Below, one piece after another: positions 25,484 through 34,153 of a DNA stretch of 64,000 bases. Below the pieces are notes generated by a model. It was given only the letters and a program-made list of their open reading frames with translations, was not told the origin of the DNA and ran no database searches. Origin of the DNA: SZUA-430 sp964647355 (GTDB lineage Bacteria > Pseudomonadota > Alphaproteobacteria > Micropepsales > Micropepsaceae); the NCBI GenBank assembly GCA_964647355.1, contig CAZYGK010000005.1, positions 15,616-79,615 of the forward strand, given 5' to 3'. The first letter of the stretch is position 1; every line of letters begins with the position of its first letter. The position numbers and the translations under genes were made by a program.

Positions 25484-26926
25484 CTAAGCCCCCGGCACGC
25501 CCGCGCTCCTGCGGCCGACAAACGCGACGCGCAGCAGGTTCGTCGCGCCCGGCGTTCCGAGCGGAACGCCCGCGGTCACCACGATGCGCTGACCTGACGA
25601 GGCAAATCCTTCGCGGAACGCGATCTGGCAGGCGCGGTCGACCATGTCTTCGTGATCGTGCGCATCTTCGGTCACGACGCAGTGCAAGCCCCAGGCAATC
25701 GCAAGCCGCCGCCCCGTTCCCGCAACCGGCGTGAGCGCGATGATTGGCACGCCCGGCCGTTCGCGCGAGGCACGCAGGCCCGTCGATCCGGAACCCGTCC
25801 AGCACACGATGGCCGCTGCGCGCAAAGTCTGCGCCACAACCCGCGATGCCGCCGTGATCGCATCCGGCGTGGTGGACTCGGGCTCGGAGCGCCCCGCATC
25901 GATCACCATCCGATACTGCGCATCGCCTTCGATGGAGCGCGCGATCCGGTCCATCATGTCGACCGCTTCGACGGGATACTTGCCGGAGGCGGACTCCGCA
26001 GACAGCATCACCGCATCCGCGCCGTCGAACACGGCGGTTGCCACGTCCGACACTTCCGCGCGCGTCGGGATGGGGCTCGAAATCATCGATTCCAGCATCT
26101 GCGTCGCAACCACGACCGGCTTGCCGGCCGCCCGCGCTGCCCGCGTAATAACCTTCTGCTTGCCCGGCACCTGTTCGACCGGCAGCTCGACGCCGAGGTC
26201 GCCACGCGCGACCATCACCGCATCGGAGAGTTCCACGATCTCGTGCAGCCGCTCGATCGCCGACGGCTTCTCGATCTTCGACAAAACACCCGCGCGCCCC
26301 GCCACGATCTTGCGGGCTTCGGCGACGTCTTCCGGCCGTTGCACGAACGACAGCGCGATCCAATCGACGCCGTGCTCCAGCGCGCGGTCGAGGTCCGCGC
26401 GATCCTTCGCGGTCAGAGCAGCGATGGGCAGGATGGCGTCGGGAACGTTGACGCCCTTGCGATCCGTCAATCGCCCGCCGACCTCGACAGTGGCCGTTGC
26501 GTTGTCGCTCGCGACGCTCTGCAAGCGCAGCCGTATACGCCCGTCGTCGATGAGCAGCAGGCTGCCCTCTTTCAGAACAGCGAAGATTTCCTTGTGCGGA
26601 AGATAAAGATGATGCGCATCGCCAGGCCGCGCGTCCAAGTCGATCCGGACTTGCGACCCGGCAACGAGGTCGACGCCGCCGCCCGCCATCGCCCCAATTC
26701 GAAGCTTCGGCCCTTGCAGGTCGGCCAGAATACCGATCGGCCGCTCGATCTCGGATTCCACCGTGCGAATCTTCGCCACAAGGTCGGCCAACCCGGCATG
26801 GTCGGTGTGGCTCATATTGATGCGAAAGACGTCCGCACCCGCCTCGAACAGGCGCTTGATCGTCCCCGTGTCGCGCGAAGCGGGTCCGAGCGTTGCGACG
26901 ATCTTCACATTACGGCGCCGGCGCAT
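25484..26926 (-). CDS. pyk: Pyruvate kinase
   Basis: 480 residues of the pyruvate kinase fold. It opens with RNVKIVATLGPASRD and the active-site FRINMSH (Arg35, Asn37), has LADLQGPKLRIG, the catalytic lysine region SKIEKPSAI and the MVARGDLGVELP signature, and ends in a normal C-terminal allosteric domain. Reaction: phosphoenolpyruvate plus ADP to pyruvate plus ATP. It lies 20 bp after the DUF1036 gene, an association often seen in alphaproteobacteria, and perhaps in one transcript with the glycerate kinase upstream, whose product enters lower glycolysis. Confidence 0.96.
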   Translation of the reverse strand: MRRRRNVKIVATLGPASRDTGTIKRLFEAGADVFRINMSHTDHAGLADLVAKIRTVESEIERPIGILADLQGPKLRIGAMAGGGVDLVAGSQVRIDLDARPGDAHHLYLPHKEIFAVLKEGSLLLIDDGRIRLRLQSVASDNATATVEVGGRLTDRKGVNVPDAILPIAALTAKDRADLDRALEHGVDWIALSFVQRPEDVAEARKIVAGRAGVLSKIEKPSAIERLHEIVELSDAVMVARGDLGVELPVEQVPGKQKVITRAARAAGKPVVVATQMLESMISSPIPTRAEVSDVATAVFDGADAVMLSAESASGKYPVEAVDMMDRIARSIEGDAQYRMVIDAGRSEPESTTPDAITAASRVVAQTLRAAAIVCWTGSGSTGLRASRERPGVPIIALTPVAGTGRRLAIAWGLHCVVTEDAHDHEDMVDRACQIAFREGFASSGQRIVVTAGVPLGTPGATNLLRVAFVGRRSAGVPGA

Positions 26927-26946
26927 GGTTCACGTGTTTCTGTTTG

Positions 26947-27360
26947 TTAGTCGGAAAGATTCTGCACCCACGTGTCTTTCTCGCCGGTATCGATTTCGAA
27001 GAAACCGGCCTGAGAGTACCCGCGTTTTCTGCAATTCTCCCGCCCTTTGACTACGAAATTGTCGGTTGCCACGCAGAAGAAACGGTTCCCGTCCCAGGCC
27101 CCGTCGACCCCCAAATGTACGCCGCGCAGATAGTAATAGCGCGCCTTCAAGGGACCGCGCAAAACGTCCGTGCAGGATTGCGGCTCGACCCGCCACCAGC
27201 CTTCGCTGACCCAGCCTTTCTTTGCCGCGCGTCCGATGGCGACCAGGAACGGATGCGTCGTCTTGTTGCACACGGTGAAGTCCGCCCGTGCCGGAACCGC
27301 GCCAAGGAGGGGCGCGAAAAACGCCAGAGCAAATACACCTCGAAACAGCATCCGAATCAT
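26947..27360 (-). CDS. DUF1036 secreted protein
   Basis: 137 residues. A signal peptide (ALAFFAPLLGAVPARA) precedes a compact domain with FTVCNKTTHPFLVAIG, a GWWRVEPQSC loop and RYYYLRG, diagnostic of DUF1036. Conserved cysteines suggest disulphides in the periplasm. Function of the family is unknown; neighbours in many alphaproteobacteria include pyk, as here (20 bp downstream). Confidence 0.9.
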   Translation of the reverse strand: MIRMLFRGVFALAFFAPLLGAVPARADFTVCNKTTHPFLVAIGRAAKKGWVSEGWWRVEPQSCTDVLRGPLKARYYYLRGVHLGVDGAWDGNRFFCVATDNFVVKGRENCRKRGYSQAGFFEIDTGEKDTWVQNLSD

Positions 27361-27394
27361 CGCGAGGCCAGCATCCTCGCAGGCTGGGGCGCGG

Positions 27395-28717
27395 TCAAAC
27401 GTTGGGCGTGATCAGGATGGCGCGGAAGTCGTTGACGTTCGTGCGTGTGGGCCCCGTCACTATCGATTGTCCCAGCGCCGCGAAGAAACGGCCCGAGTCG
27501 TTCGCATTCATCGCCGCGCGCGCATCGAGCGAAAGCGCGCGTGCCTTGGCAAGCGTATCGGGCCCAATCCAGGCGCCCGCCGCGTCGTCGTTGCCGTCGA
27601 TCCCATCCGTGTCGGCGGCAAGCGCCCAGATGTTCGAAGCCCCCTGCAGCGCCTCCGCCATGGCGAGCAGGTACTCCCGGTTCCGCCCGCCGCGCCCTTG
27701 GCCCTGCACCGAGAGCGTCAACTCGCCGCCTGACAACAGCAACACGGGCTGCGCGCCGGCGGGCGTGTGCAGGGCGATCTCTGCATGCGTGCGCCCCACG
27801 CGGCGCGCATCGCCCTCGACGTTCACGCCGATGATCTTGGTCACGAGGTCAAGCCGATGCGCCTCGTCTGCCGCCGCCGACAGCGCATCCGCGCCGCGCG
27901 CGATGATCCGCGTCTCCGTCCGTGCCAACCGGGGATCGCCGGGCTTCAGTGACTCGTTCTCGGGCGCGCGCAACACACGCATCGCATGTTCGCCGGCGGC
28001 AACGTTGTATCTCGCGAGAATGTCGAGCGCATCGCGCTGCGTCGTCGGATCGCCGACCGTCGGTCCCGATGCGATCACCGAAAGATCGTCGCCCGCCACG
28101 TCCGATATCGCGAGCGCATGCACCCGTGCCGGATACGCCGCTGCCGCAAGCCGCCCGCCTTTGATGGCGGAGAGATGCCTGCGCACGCAGTTGATCTCGC
28201 CGATCGTCGCCGACGAAAGCACGAGCGCCCGCGTGATCGCCTGCTTCTCGGCCAGCGTCAGCGGCGCGAGCGGCGCGCTCCATAGAGCCGACCCGCCGCC
28301 CGATAGCAGTGCCAGAACGACGTCGTTCTCACCCAGCGGCGCAACCAACCCCAGCGCCCGCGCCGCTGCATCGCGTCCGGCGGCATCCGGCAAAGGATGT
28401 CCCGCCTCGATCACCTCGATCGCACGTGTCGCCACACCGTGCCCGTAGCGCGTGACCACAAGCCCTTCGACCGGCCCCCACGCGTCCTCGACAGCCGCAG
28501 CCATCGCCGCCGCAGCCTTCCCCGCGCCCACGACAACGACACGTCCCGGCGGCCGCCGCGGTAGGGCAGGGGGCACGATCCGCTGCGGCTGGCATGCCGT
28601 CACAGCCGCATCGAACAAGCGCCGGAGTGTGGTTGCTGCGTCGAACAGTCTTTGCGCCCTCGCGTTGGCGTTCGCTATCTTCGCCCGAGTCAGGCTTTCC
28701 CGCAAACCAGGTAACAC
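27395..28717 (-). CDS. Glycerate 2-kinase (TtuD/GckA type, MOFRL domain)
   Basis: About 440 residues. The N-terminal DUF4147 domain begins near LFDAAVTACQPQRIVPP and contains VVVGAGKAAAAMA and LLSGGGSALW; the C-terminal MOFRL domain has LLLSGGELTLSVQGQGRGG and ADTDGIDGNDDAAGAW. Family reaction: D-glycerate plus ATP to 2-phosphoglycerate (or 3-). The start is uncertain: GTG at 28717 is chosen, with TTG at 28705 or an ATG at 28768 as options, the last overlapping the divergent gene. A 34-bp gap separates it from the DUF1036 gene. It could pair metabolically with glcDEF. Confidence 0.88.
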   Translation of the reverse strand: MLPGLRESLTRAKIANANARAQRLFDAATTLRRLFDAAVTACQPQRIVPPALPRRPPGRVVVVGAGKAAAAMAAAVEDAWGPVEGLVVTRYGHGVATRAIEVIEAGHPLPDAAGRDAAARALGLVAPLGENDVVLALLSGGGSALWSAPLAPLTLAEKQAITRALVLSSATIGEINCVRRHLSAIKGGRLAAAAYPARVHALAISDVAGDDLSVIASGPTVGDPTTQRDALDILARYNVAAGEHAMRVLRAPENESLKPGDPRLARTETRIIARGADALSAAADEAHRLDLVTKIIGVNVEGDARRVGRTHAEIALHTPAGAQPVLLLSGGELTLSVQGQGRGGRNREYLLAMAEALQGASNIWALAADTDGIDGNDDAAGAWIGPDTLAKARALSLDARAAMNANDSGRFFAALGQSIVTGPTRTNVNDFRAILITPNV

Positions 28718-28722
28718 GAAGC

Positions 28723-29478
28723 GTGCCGACAGACCCGCCCGCCTACGAGATCGCGAACGCCGGCGCAACGCCTCATCTCATCTTCGTCTGCGACCACGCC
28801 TCGAATGCGGTGCCGCCCGAATACGGCGCGCTGGGCCTGGAACCCGGCCTCTTCCGCCGCCACATCGCCTATGACATCGGCGCCGCCGACGTCACGCGCG
28901 CGATGGCGCAAGCGTTCGGCGCACCGGCTGTGTTGGGTGTCTACTCGCGCCTGCTCATCGACTTGAACCGCGGCGCCGACGACCCGACGCTGGTGATGAA
29001 ACTCTCAGACGGCGCAATCATCCCGGGCAATGCCAAGGCCGATCATGCCGAAGTGGTAAACCGTACGCGCCGCTTCTACCGTCCCTATCACGACACGATC
29101 GAAGCCGAGATTACGCGCGCCCGCGCGCAGGACATCGTGCCCGTCATCGTTTCGATCCACTCGTTCACGCCCGAATGGCGCGGCAGACAACGCCCGTGGC
29201 AAGTAGGCGTGCTGTGGAGCCGCAAAGACGGCCGCCTCGCGCTGCCACTGCTTGAGGCGCTCCGCAGTGAGGGCGACCTCACAGTCGGCGACAACGAGCC
29301 TTATTCGGGCGAGCTCGAAGGCGACTGCATGGAACAGCACGCGCTGAAGCATGGTTTTCCGCACGTCCTCATCGAGATCCGCCAAGATTTGATCGATACG
29401 GCAACGGGCGCGGCAGGCTGGGCCGCACGCCTTACGCCCATCTTGCGCGAGAGCATCGCGCGCCTACATTCCCGTTAG
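28723..29478 (+). CDS. N-formylglutamate amidohydrolase family protein
   Basis: About 251 residues from a GTG at 28723 (VPTDPPAYEI); an ATG at 28594 would overlap the divergent kinase. Family motifs are FVCDHASNAVPPEYG (metal ligand region), LLIDLNRGADDPTL, VSIHSFTPEWRG and the C-terminal VLIEIRQDLI. Known members hydrolyse N-formyl-L-glutamate in histidine degradation, but many stand-alone homologues have unknown substrates, and no hut genes are nearby. It is followed 9 bp later by the DUF1244 gene, probably co-transcribed. Confidence 0.87.
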   Translation: MPTDPPAYEIANAGATPHLIFVCDHASNAVPPEYGALGLEPGLFRRHIAYDIGAADVTRAMAQAFGAPAVLGVYSRLLIDLNRGADDPTLVMKLSDGAIIPGNAKADHAEVVNRTRRFYRPYHDTIEAEITRARAQDIVPVIVSIHSFTPEWRGRQRPWQVGVLWSRKDGRLALPLLEALRSEGDLTVGDNEPYSGELEGDCMEQHALKHGFPHVLIEIRQDLIDTATGAAGWAARLTPILRESIARLHSR

Positions 29479-29487
29479 GAGGGTCCC

Positions 29488-29787
29488 ATGAACGATGCCA
29501 CCAAGACCGAGATCGAAGCCGCCGTGTTCCGTCGCCTGGTTGCGCACCTGCAAAAGCGCACGGACGCGCAGAACATCGACCTCATGAATCTCGCGGGCTT
29601 CTGCCGAAACTGCCTCGGCGACTGGTTCAAAGATGCGGCTGCCGAACGTGGCGTAGATATCTCCAAGGACGACGCCCGCGCCCGGGTCTACGGCATGCCC
29701 TACGCAGAGTGGAAAGCGCGCTACCAGAAGGAAGCGTCCGCAGAACAAAAGGCCGCTTTCGAAAAATCCCACAAAAGCCACGGCTAG
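29488..29787 (+). CDS. DUF1244 family protein
   Basis: 99 residues, preceded by a strong AGGAGGG ribosome site. The core LVAHLQKRTDAQNIDLMNLA, then GFCRNCLGDWF and a C-terminal YGMPYAEWKARYQ, matches DUF1244, a small helical cytoplasmic protein found across proteobacteria. The CxxC-like pair in GFCRNCLG is conserved. Function unknown. It sits directly after the amidohydrolase gene. Confidence 0.92.
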   Translation: MNDATKTEIEAAVFRRLVAHLQKRTDAQNIDLMNLAGFCRNCLGDWFKDAAAERGVDISKDDARARVYGMPYAEWKARYQKEASAEQKAAFEKSHKSHG

Positions 29788-29904
29788 GTCTTGGCGGCGG
29801 CTGTGGAATCCCACAGCTTTCCCGCCCTCGCAGGATTGATTCGTTTTCGATCCGCGAACTAGGGTTCGCGCCCGAATTTCATTGGGTTTTAGTTGGGGTA
29901 GACG

Positions 29905-30150
29905 ATGGCCAAAGCCAATTTCGCCAAGGATCAATTGAAGTCGCTGGTCGAGCGTGTGGAGCGCCTCGAGGAAGAAAAGACCGCGCTCGCGGGCGACATC
30001 CGCGAAGTCTACGCGGAGGCGAAGGGCCACGGCTTCGACACCAAAATCATGCGCCAGGTCGTGCGCCTGCGGAAACTCGACTCGAGCCAGCGCGAAGAGC
30101 AAGACACGCTGCTCGACCTCTATATGTCCGCCCTCGGCATGGCGAGCTAG
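29905..30150 (+). CDS. gapR: GapR-like DNA-binding protein (DUF2312)
   Basis: 81 residues: a leading basic segment, a long coiled coil (QLKSLVERVERLEEEKTALAGD) and the DUF2312 core REVYAEAKGHGFDTKIMR with QVVRLRK. In Caulobacter, GapR clamps overtwisted AT-rich DNA ahead of replication and transcription. Length and spacing are those of canonical members. It stands alone after a 117-bp gap, and the inverted-repeat element begins about 36 bp downstream. Confidence 0.92.
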   Translation: MAKANFAKDQLKSLVERVERLEEEKTALAGDIREVYAEAKGHGFDTKIMRQVVRLRKLDSSQREEQDTLLDLYMSALGMAS

Positions 30151-30162
30151 AGCATTCTTCGA

Positions 30163-30584
30163 TCAAGTGGCATCGCGCGACCTCCCCTCGCCCGCTTGCG
30201 GGAGAGGGGCCGGGGGTGAGGGGGAATCAATTGCCCCATTGATCCGAGTTCGCGCCTCATAGGCAATCACCTCCGCAAGAGTGTGCGCACTGACCGCGTC
30301 GTTCTCAACGTCGTAGCGCACGACATCGTAGCCGGCGGCACGCAACTCTCGCTCACGCAGGTCATCGGCTGCCTGACGGAACTGGTGCCAATAGCCGTCG
30401 ATCTCAATCAACAGCCGCGCCTCAAGGCAGCGAAGTCGGCGATGTATCGGCCGACCGCGTATTGCCGGCGAAACTTCAACCCCATCGCGCGGCGATTGCG
30501 CAGTTCCTTCCAAAGTTCGGCTTCGAACCTTGTCTCCCTCTGACGCAGCCGCCGTGCTGCACGAATGTTCTGACCATCTCTCAT
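30163..30584 (-). pseudogene. DUF559 (PD-(D/E)XK-like) endonuclease-domain gene with a -1 frameshift
   Basis: From the ATG at 30584 the frame reads a typical DUF559 N-terminal half (ETRFEAELWKELRNRR, then LKFRRQYAVGRYIADFA). At 30429/30430 one base is missing, and the match continues in the next frame as CLEARLLIEIDGYWHQF, RERELRAAGYDVVRYD and a tail encoded by the flanking repeat. Restoring one base would give a normal protein. Members are related to very-short-patch and other PD-(D/E)XK nucleases. It lies wholly between two inverted repeat copies, hinting at a small mobile unit. Sequencing error is the alternative to a true pseudogene. Confidence 0.8.
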
Positions 30585-30667
30585 CGGTCATTGTTGAGGG
30601 ATGAATGTGGCGAAGTTGGGTCGCTGACTCCCCCTCACCCCCGGCCCCTCTCCCGCAAGCGGGAGAG
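30187..30667. repeat. Inverted repeat pair bracketing the DUF559 gene
   Basis: A 38-bp segment at 30187-30224 and its reverse complement at 30630-30667 differ at one position; the core is CTCTCCCGCAAGCGGG. Each arm is itself partly palindromic (CCCGCTTGCGGG). Elements of this sequence type are common between alphaproteobacterial genes, but here they stand in inverted orientation on both sides of a single nuclease-like gene. No target-site duplication was recognised. Confidence 0.8.
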
Positions 30668-30742
30668 GGGTGAAGCGATGCCCACTTGATCGGGCAGGCA
30701 AGCCGCCTCTACGGTCTGCCCAACACCTAAGGGAGACCGTCA

Positions 30743-31678
30743 ATGAAAGCCGCCCCGTACCTTGCCGCCTGCGTAACCCTCGCCGCCGGCGCCGCATTCG
30801 CGGCCGACAATTGGTATCCGTCGAAATACGGTGCGAGCGACACGATCGGCGCGGCGAACAATCTCTCGCCAGACGCAACGCTCGCCGCATCCAAACTCGT
30901 GAAACTAGGCAAGGTGTACGCGCTCGGCGTCGTCACCGGCCCTGACACGCCGGCCTACCCGCCGCGCACCTACCAAATTGTGGTGACGCAATCGAACGAC
31001 GGCACGGGTGGGACGCTCGGCTCGAACAAAGCGACCGGCAACGACGACATCCTGATGTCCTATGTCGGCATCGGCTCGCAGCTTGACGGCCTAGGCCACC
31101 TCGGCATCGACCATCGCTATTACAACGGCAACCACGCGAAAGACTTCGTCACACCTGGCGGCTTGAAGAAGCTCGGCACCGAAAGCGTGCCGCCGATCGC
31201 GACGCGCGGCGTCTTGCTCGATATGGCCAAGCTCTTGAAGAACAAGGTCCTACCCGCAGGCCGGGCCTTCAACCGCAAGGAAATCGAGGCGGCGGAGAAG
31301 GCTGCAGGCGTGACAATCGGCAAGGGCGACGTTGTGATCTTCCACACCGGCTGGATGTCGCTGGCCGACAGAGACAAGAAGAAGTTCATGGGCGGCGAAC
31401 CCGGTCTCGGCAAGGAAGGCGCTGAGCTTCTCGCGGCGCGCGGCGTCGTCGCGGTTGGCGCCGACACATGGGGTGTCGAAGCCGTGCCCTTCGAAGTGAA
31501 GACCGAGGCGTTCCCCGTACACCAGATCCTGCTTGCGAAGAACGGCGTGTATCTCCTCGAAGGCATGAACACGGCCGCGCTGGCTGCCGACGGCGCGACG
31601 GAGTTCCTGTTCGTGCTCGGTCAGCCGCGCTTCCAAGGCGCTGTCCAAGCCGTGATCAACCCGATCGCGATCAGGTAG
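30743..31678 (+). CDS. Secreted cyclase family protein (kynurenine-formamidase-like fold)
   Basis: 311 residues with a signal peptide (LAACVTLAAGAAFA). The cyclase (PF04199-type) fold is suggested by SDTIGAANNLSPDATLAA, the metal-site region GIGSQLDGLGHLGIDH, the GRGVLLDM-like loop ATRGVLLDMA and GDVVIFHTGWM. In family members this region binds metal through HxGTHxDxPxH; here the first His and Gly-Thr-His are altered (SQLDGLGH), as in a known divergent subgroup. The substrate is unknown; export suggests an extracytoplasmic amide or ester. Its 3' end overlaps the convergent OPT gene by 8 bp. Confidence 0.82.
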   Translation: MKAAPYLAACVTLAAGAAFAADNWYPSKYGASDTIGAANNLSPDATLAASKLVKLGKVYALGVVTGPDTPAYPPRTYQIVVTQSNDGTGGTLGSNKATGNDDILMSYVGIGSQLDGLGHLGIDHRYYNGNHAKDFVTPGGLKKLGTESVPPIATRGVLLDMAKLLKNKVLPAGRAFNRKEIEAAEKAAGVTIGKGDVVIFHTGWMSLADRDKKKFMGGEPGLGKEGAELLAARGVVAVGADTWGVEAVPFEVKTEAFPVHQILLAKNGVYLLEGMNTAALAADGATEFLFVLGQPRFQGAVQAVINPIAIR

Positions 31679-33479
31679 CCCCAAAGCCGAAGTAGAGCAG
31701 CACCGGCACCAGCACAGCGACCAACGCCTCGCCGGCGATGAAACCGGAGGCGAGCGGCACCATGTACACGCTCGCCGAACGCCTGGCGACGATCATCCAG
31801 ATCGCCCCCAACACCGCGCCCACAAAGATCATCGCGACCGGCGCGAACGGCAGAAGGAAGCCGAGCCCCAAACCCGTCGGCGACGGCACGAAGGCCTTCC
31901 ACTTCGTGTCTTCGGCGAGCGCAAAGATGACGCCGAGCACCGCCGCAGCCGCCATCGCGATCAGCGCCGTCACGGGCAAGGCATCGACGCCCGCGCTCAG
32001 GATCTCCGCAAAGCCTGCCGCGCGCCGCGCCGTCGGTGCCGCAAGTTGTGCGTTCTCGCCGACGATGCCGTACGTCGAAACCAGCATCGGATAGGTCCAT
32101 GCCAGCGCCGCCGCACCGACCGGCGCACCGATCAGCTGTGCGATCGTCATAGCCCGCGGCGTCGAACCGATCAGGTGCCCGGTCTTGTAGTCTTGCATCA
32201 ACCCTTCCGACGTCGAGGCGATCGTGCCCGTCGTTGCATTGCCCATGATGTTGGCCGTCACGTTGCCGGGCGCGACGACGGCGAACAGGCCCTGCATCAT
32301 GTTCGAGAGCGCGCTGATCGGCCCCCAGTTCGTCTCGCCCAGCGCCCGCAACCCGACGAGCATCAGCGGGATCGACAACACGATCGCAACCACGCTCATC
32401 CAAATCGGCATGCCGAAATACTGTTCCTGCAGATAGCAGAGCGCGGCTGCGAGACCGATAACGCCCAAGAATACCAAGCTGAGCGGCACGTCGCCGCCCG
32501 ACACGCCGCCCAAGCCCCGAAACGCTTCCGCCAGCAACTTCCAGCGCACCGCGAGGATCGTCATGCCGGCCGCCACGATCATCCCGATCGCAGGCCACAT
32601 CAGCCAGAATAGAACCTGCGTCCGCGTCGGGTGATCCGGCAGAATGCCGTTCTCGATCAGCTGCAACGGTGCAAACAGCCAGCCCACGCAAACGCCGACC
32701 ATCAGCCAGAAGCTGATGCGCAAGCCAATAATCATGCCGCTGCCGATCGAGAGCAGGCTGTACGAAACGCCCACACCCATTGCGGCCAGCACGAACGAAG
32801 CGCCCGCCGCCCCCCAGGTCAGATCGCCGGGGGTCCAACCTTCCGGCACATACTTGAAGAGCTGCGCATCCTCGCGGACGAACATCAGCGCCGCCGACAT
32901 GAGCAAGCCGATCCCGAGGATCGTCGCCGCCCGCCGTGCCTGGATGTAAGCGACGTCCGTCTTCTCGCTGCCGCGCGGCGGGTCGAGAACTTTTAGCGTT
33001 TCCGCCGCCGCCATCCCGTCGGGAAACGGCAGCTTTTCGTCGACGACGAAGTGCTTGCGCATCGGCACCGCCAGCAACACGCCGAGCATCGATGCTGTGG
33101 TCAGCCAAATGAACGTCTGCTCCGGCGTCGGGGCCAGCGTGAACGTCACGAGCTTCGACTCGCGCAACATGTCGAACGAGGCGAGCACGATGCACATGAA
33201 CGCGGTCTGCGCCGCCGACGTGCCGGCCGTCTGCACGATGTTGTTCTGCCACCGGTCGTAGGACTTGCCCGCGATCACGCTCAAGATCACGAAGCCGAAG
33301 AACGCAGACACGATCGACACGTTCGGCCCGAACCCGAGCTTCAGCACCATGTAAGGGTAGGAAAGCCCCATCACCGCCGCGACGATCACCGCCGCAAAGA
33401 CCGAAGCGAACGAGAGTTCGCGCCCCCGCACATGCGCACCCGTGTCGGTTCCCGCTTCCACTGCGCCCGCTTCGGCCAT
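31671..33479 (-). CDS. OPT/YSL family oligopeptide or metal-chelate transporter
   Basis: 602 residues from the ATG at 33479, which has a GAGGGGAA ribosome site; the longer frame to 33554 is less likely. About 14 membrane segments are visible, from SFASVFAAVIVAAVMGLSYP to the C-terminal LVAVLVPVLLYFGF, with OPT signatures GNVTANIMGNATTG and GSTPRAMTIAQLIGAPVG. Family members import small peptides or metal-siderophore complexes with protons. It is convergent with the cyclase gene and monocistronic by spacing. Confidence 0.9.
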   Translation of the reverse strand: MAEAGAVEAGTDTGAHVRGRELSFASVFAAVIVAAVMGLSYPYMVLKLGFGPNVSIVSAFFGFVILSVIAGKSYDRWQNNIVQTAGTSAAQTAFMCIVLASFDMLRESKLVTFTLAPTPEQTFIWLTTASMLGVLLAVPMRKHFVVDEKLPFPDGMAAAETLKVLDPPRGSEKTDVAYIQARRAATILGIGLLMSAALMFVREDAQLFKYVPEGWTPGDLTWGAAGASFVLAAMGVGVSYSLLSIGSGMIIGLRISFWLMVGVCVGWLFAPLQLIENGILPDHPTRTQVLFWLMWPAIGMIVAAGMTILAVRWKLLAEAFRGLGGVSGGDVPLSLVFLGVIGLAAALCYLQEQYFGMPIWMSVVAIVLSIPLMLVGLRALGETNWGPISALSNMMQGLFAVVAPGNVTANIMGNATTGTIASTSEGLMQDYKTGHLIGSTPRAMTIAQLIGAPVGAAALAWTYPMLVSTYGIVGENAQLAAPTARRAAGFAEILSAGVDALPVTALIAMAAAAVLGVIFALAEDTKWKAFVPSPTGLGLGFLLPFAPVAMIFVGAVLGAIWMIVARRSASVYMVPLASGFIAGEALVAVLVPVLLYFGFGAT

Positions 33480-33569
33480 TGGCTTCCCCTCGAAATTGGT
33501 GCGGGAACCTAGCGAACGCCCGCCGATATCGGCAACATCGCTGAGTGACCGCATTCCGGGAGGCCTAAG

Positions 33570-34088
33570 GTGAACACGACAAAGAAAGCCGCGCGTGCCC
33601 GGAACGCATCACTACCGAAGGCGATGGCACGGTGTTTGTGCACTGCGGTGGAGATCGAGGTCGCGCTCCCCGTCTTCTGGGCGTGGCACGATCATTCCGC
33701 CGCGAGCCGGCGCGCCCATGGCGCGGCCTACGCAACCTACGTGGGATGTTGGAAGAGCAAAGTTCGCTTGGCAAAGGGTGATGCGCTTCTCACGCGCTTC
33801 GAAGACAAAGACGCCGCCCGCATCCGCACGTTCTGCAGCCGCTGCGGCACGCCCGTCATGTACGAACGCAGTCACTCCCCCAAAATGGTCAACATCCCCC
33901 GCGCGCTCTTCACCGGACGCACGGGCCGCGAACCGCTCTACCACATCGCCATCGAAGAGCTTCAGGAATGGACCTATCTCGGCGAAAGCTTGAAGCCGCT
34001 CAAAGGCTACCCCGGCGTCGTCTGGACCGGTCCGAAACGACGGCGCAAGACGATCGAGTTCGAAGACATTGACCCGTTGAACAGCTGA
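33570..34088 (+). CDS. GFA/CENP-V domain protein with incomplete zinc site
   Basis: 172 residues. The fold is recognisable by CLCTAVEIEV (Cys22, Cys24), the Lys-rich YVGCWKSKVRL core and the C-terminal CSRCGTPVMYER (Cys89, Cys92). Canonical members bind zinc through an additional HCxxCR segment; here the matching region WHDHSAASRR has histidines but no cysteine, so one zinc site is probably lost or rebuilt. Homologues are annotated as glutathione-dependent formaldehyde-activating, but most have unproven function. It starts 90 bp from, and divergent to, the OPT gene. Confidence 0.75.
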   Translation: MNTTKKAARARNASLPKAMARCLCTAVEIEVALPVFWAWHDHSAASRRAHGAAYATYVGCWKSKVRLAKGDALLTRFEDKDAARIRTFCSRCGTPVMYERSHSPKMVNIPRALFTGRTGREPLYHIAIEELQEWTYLGESLKPLKGYPGVVWTGPKRRRKTIEFEDIDPLNS

Positions 34089-34153
34089 CTCGAAGAGCCG
34101 GAGGGCGGTGCAGCGCTAAGCGTCATGGGCAAGCGCTGCACCGATCAAGGTGG

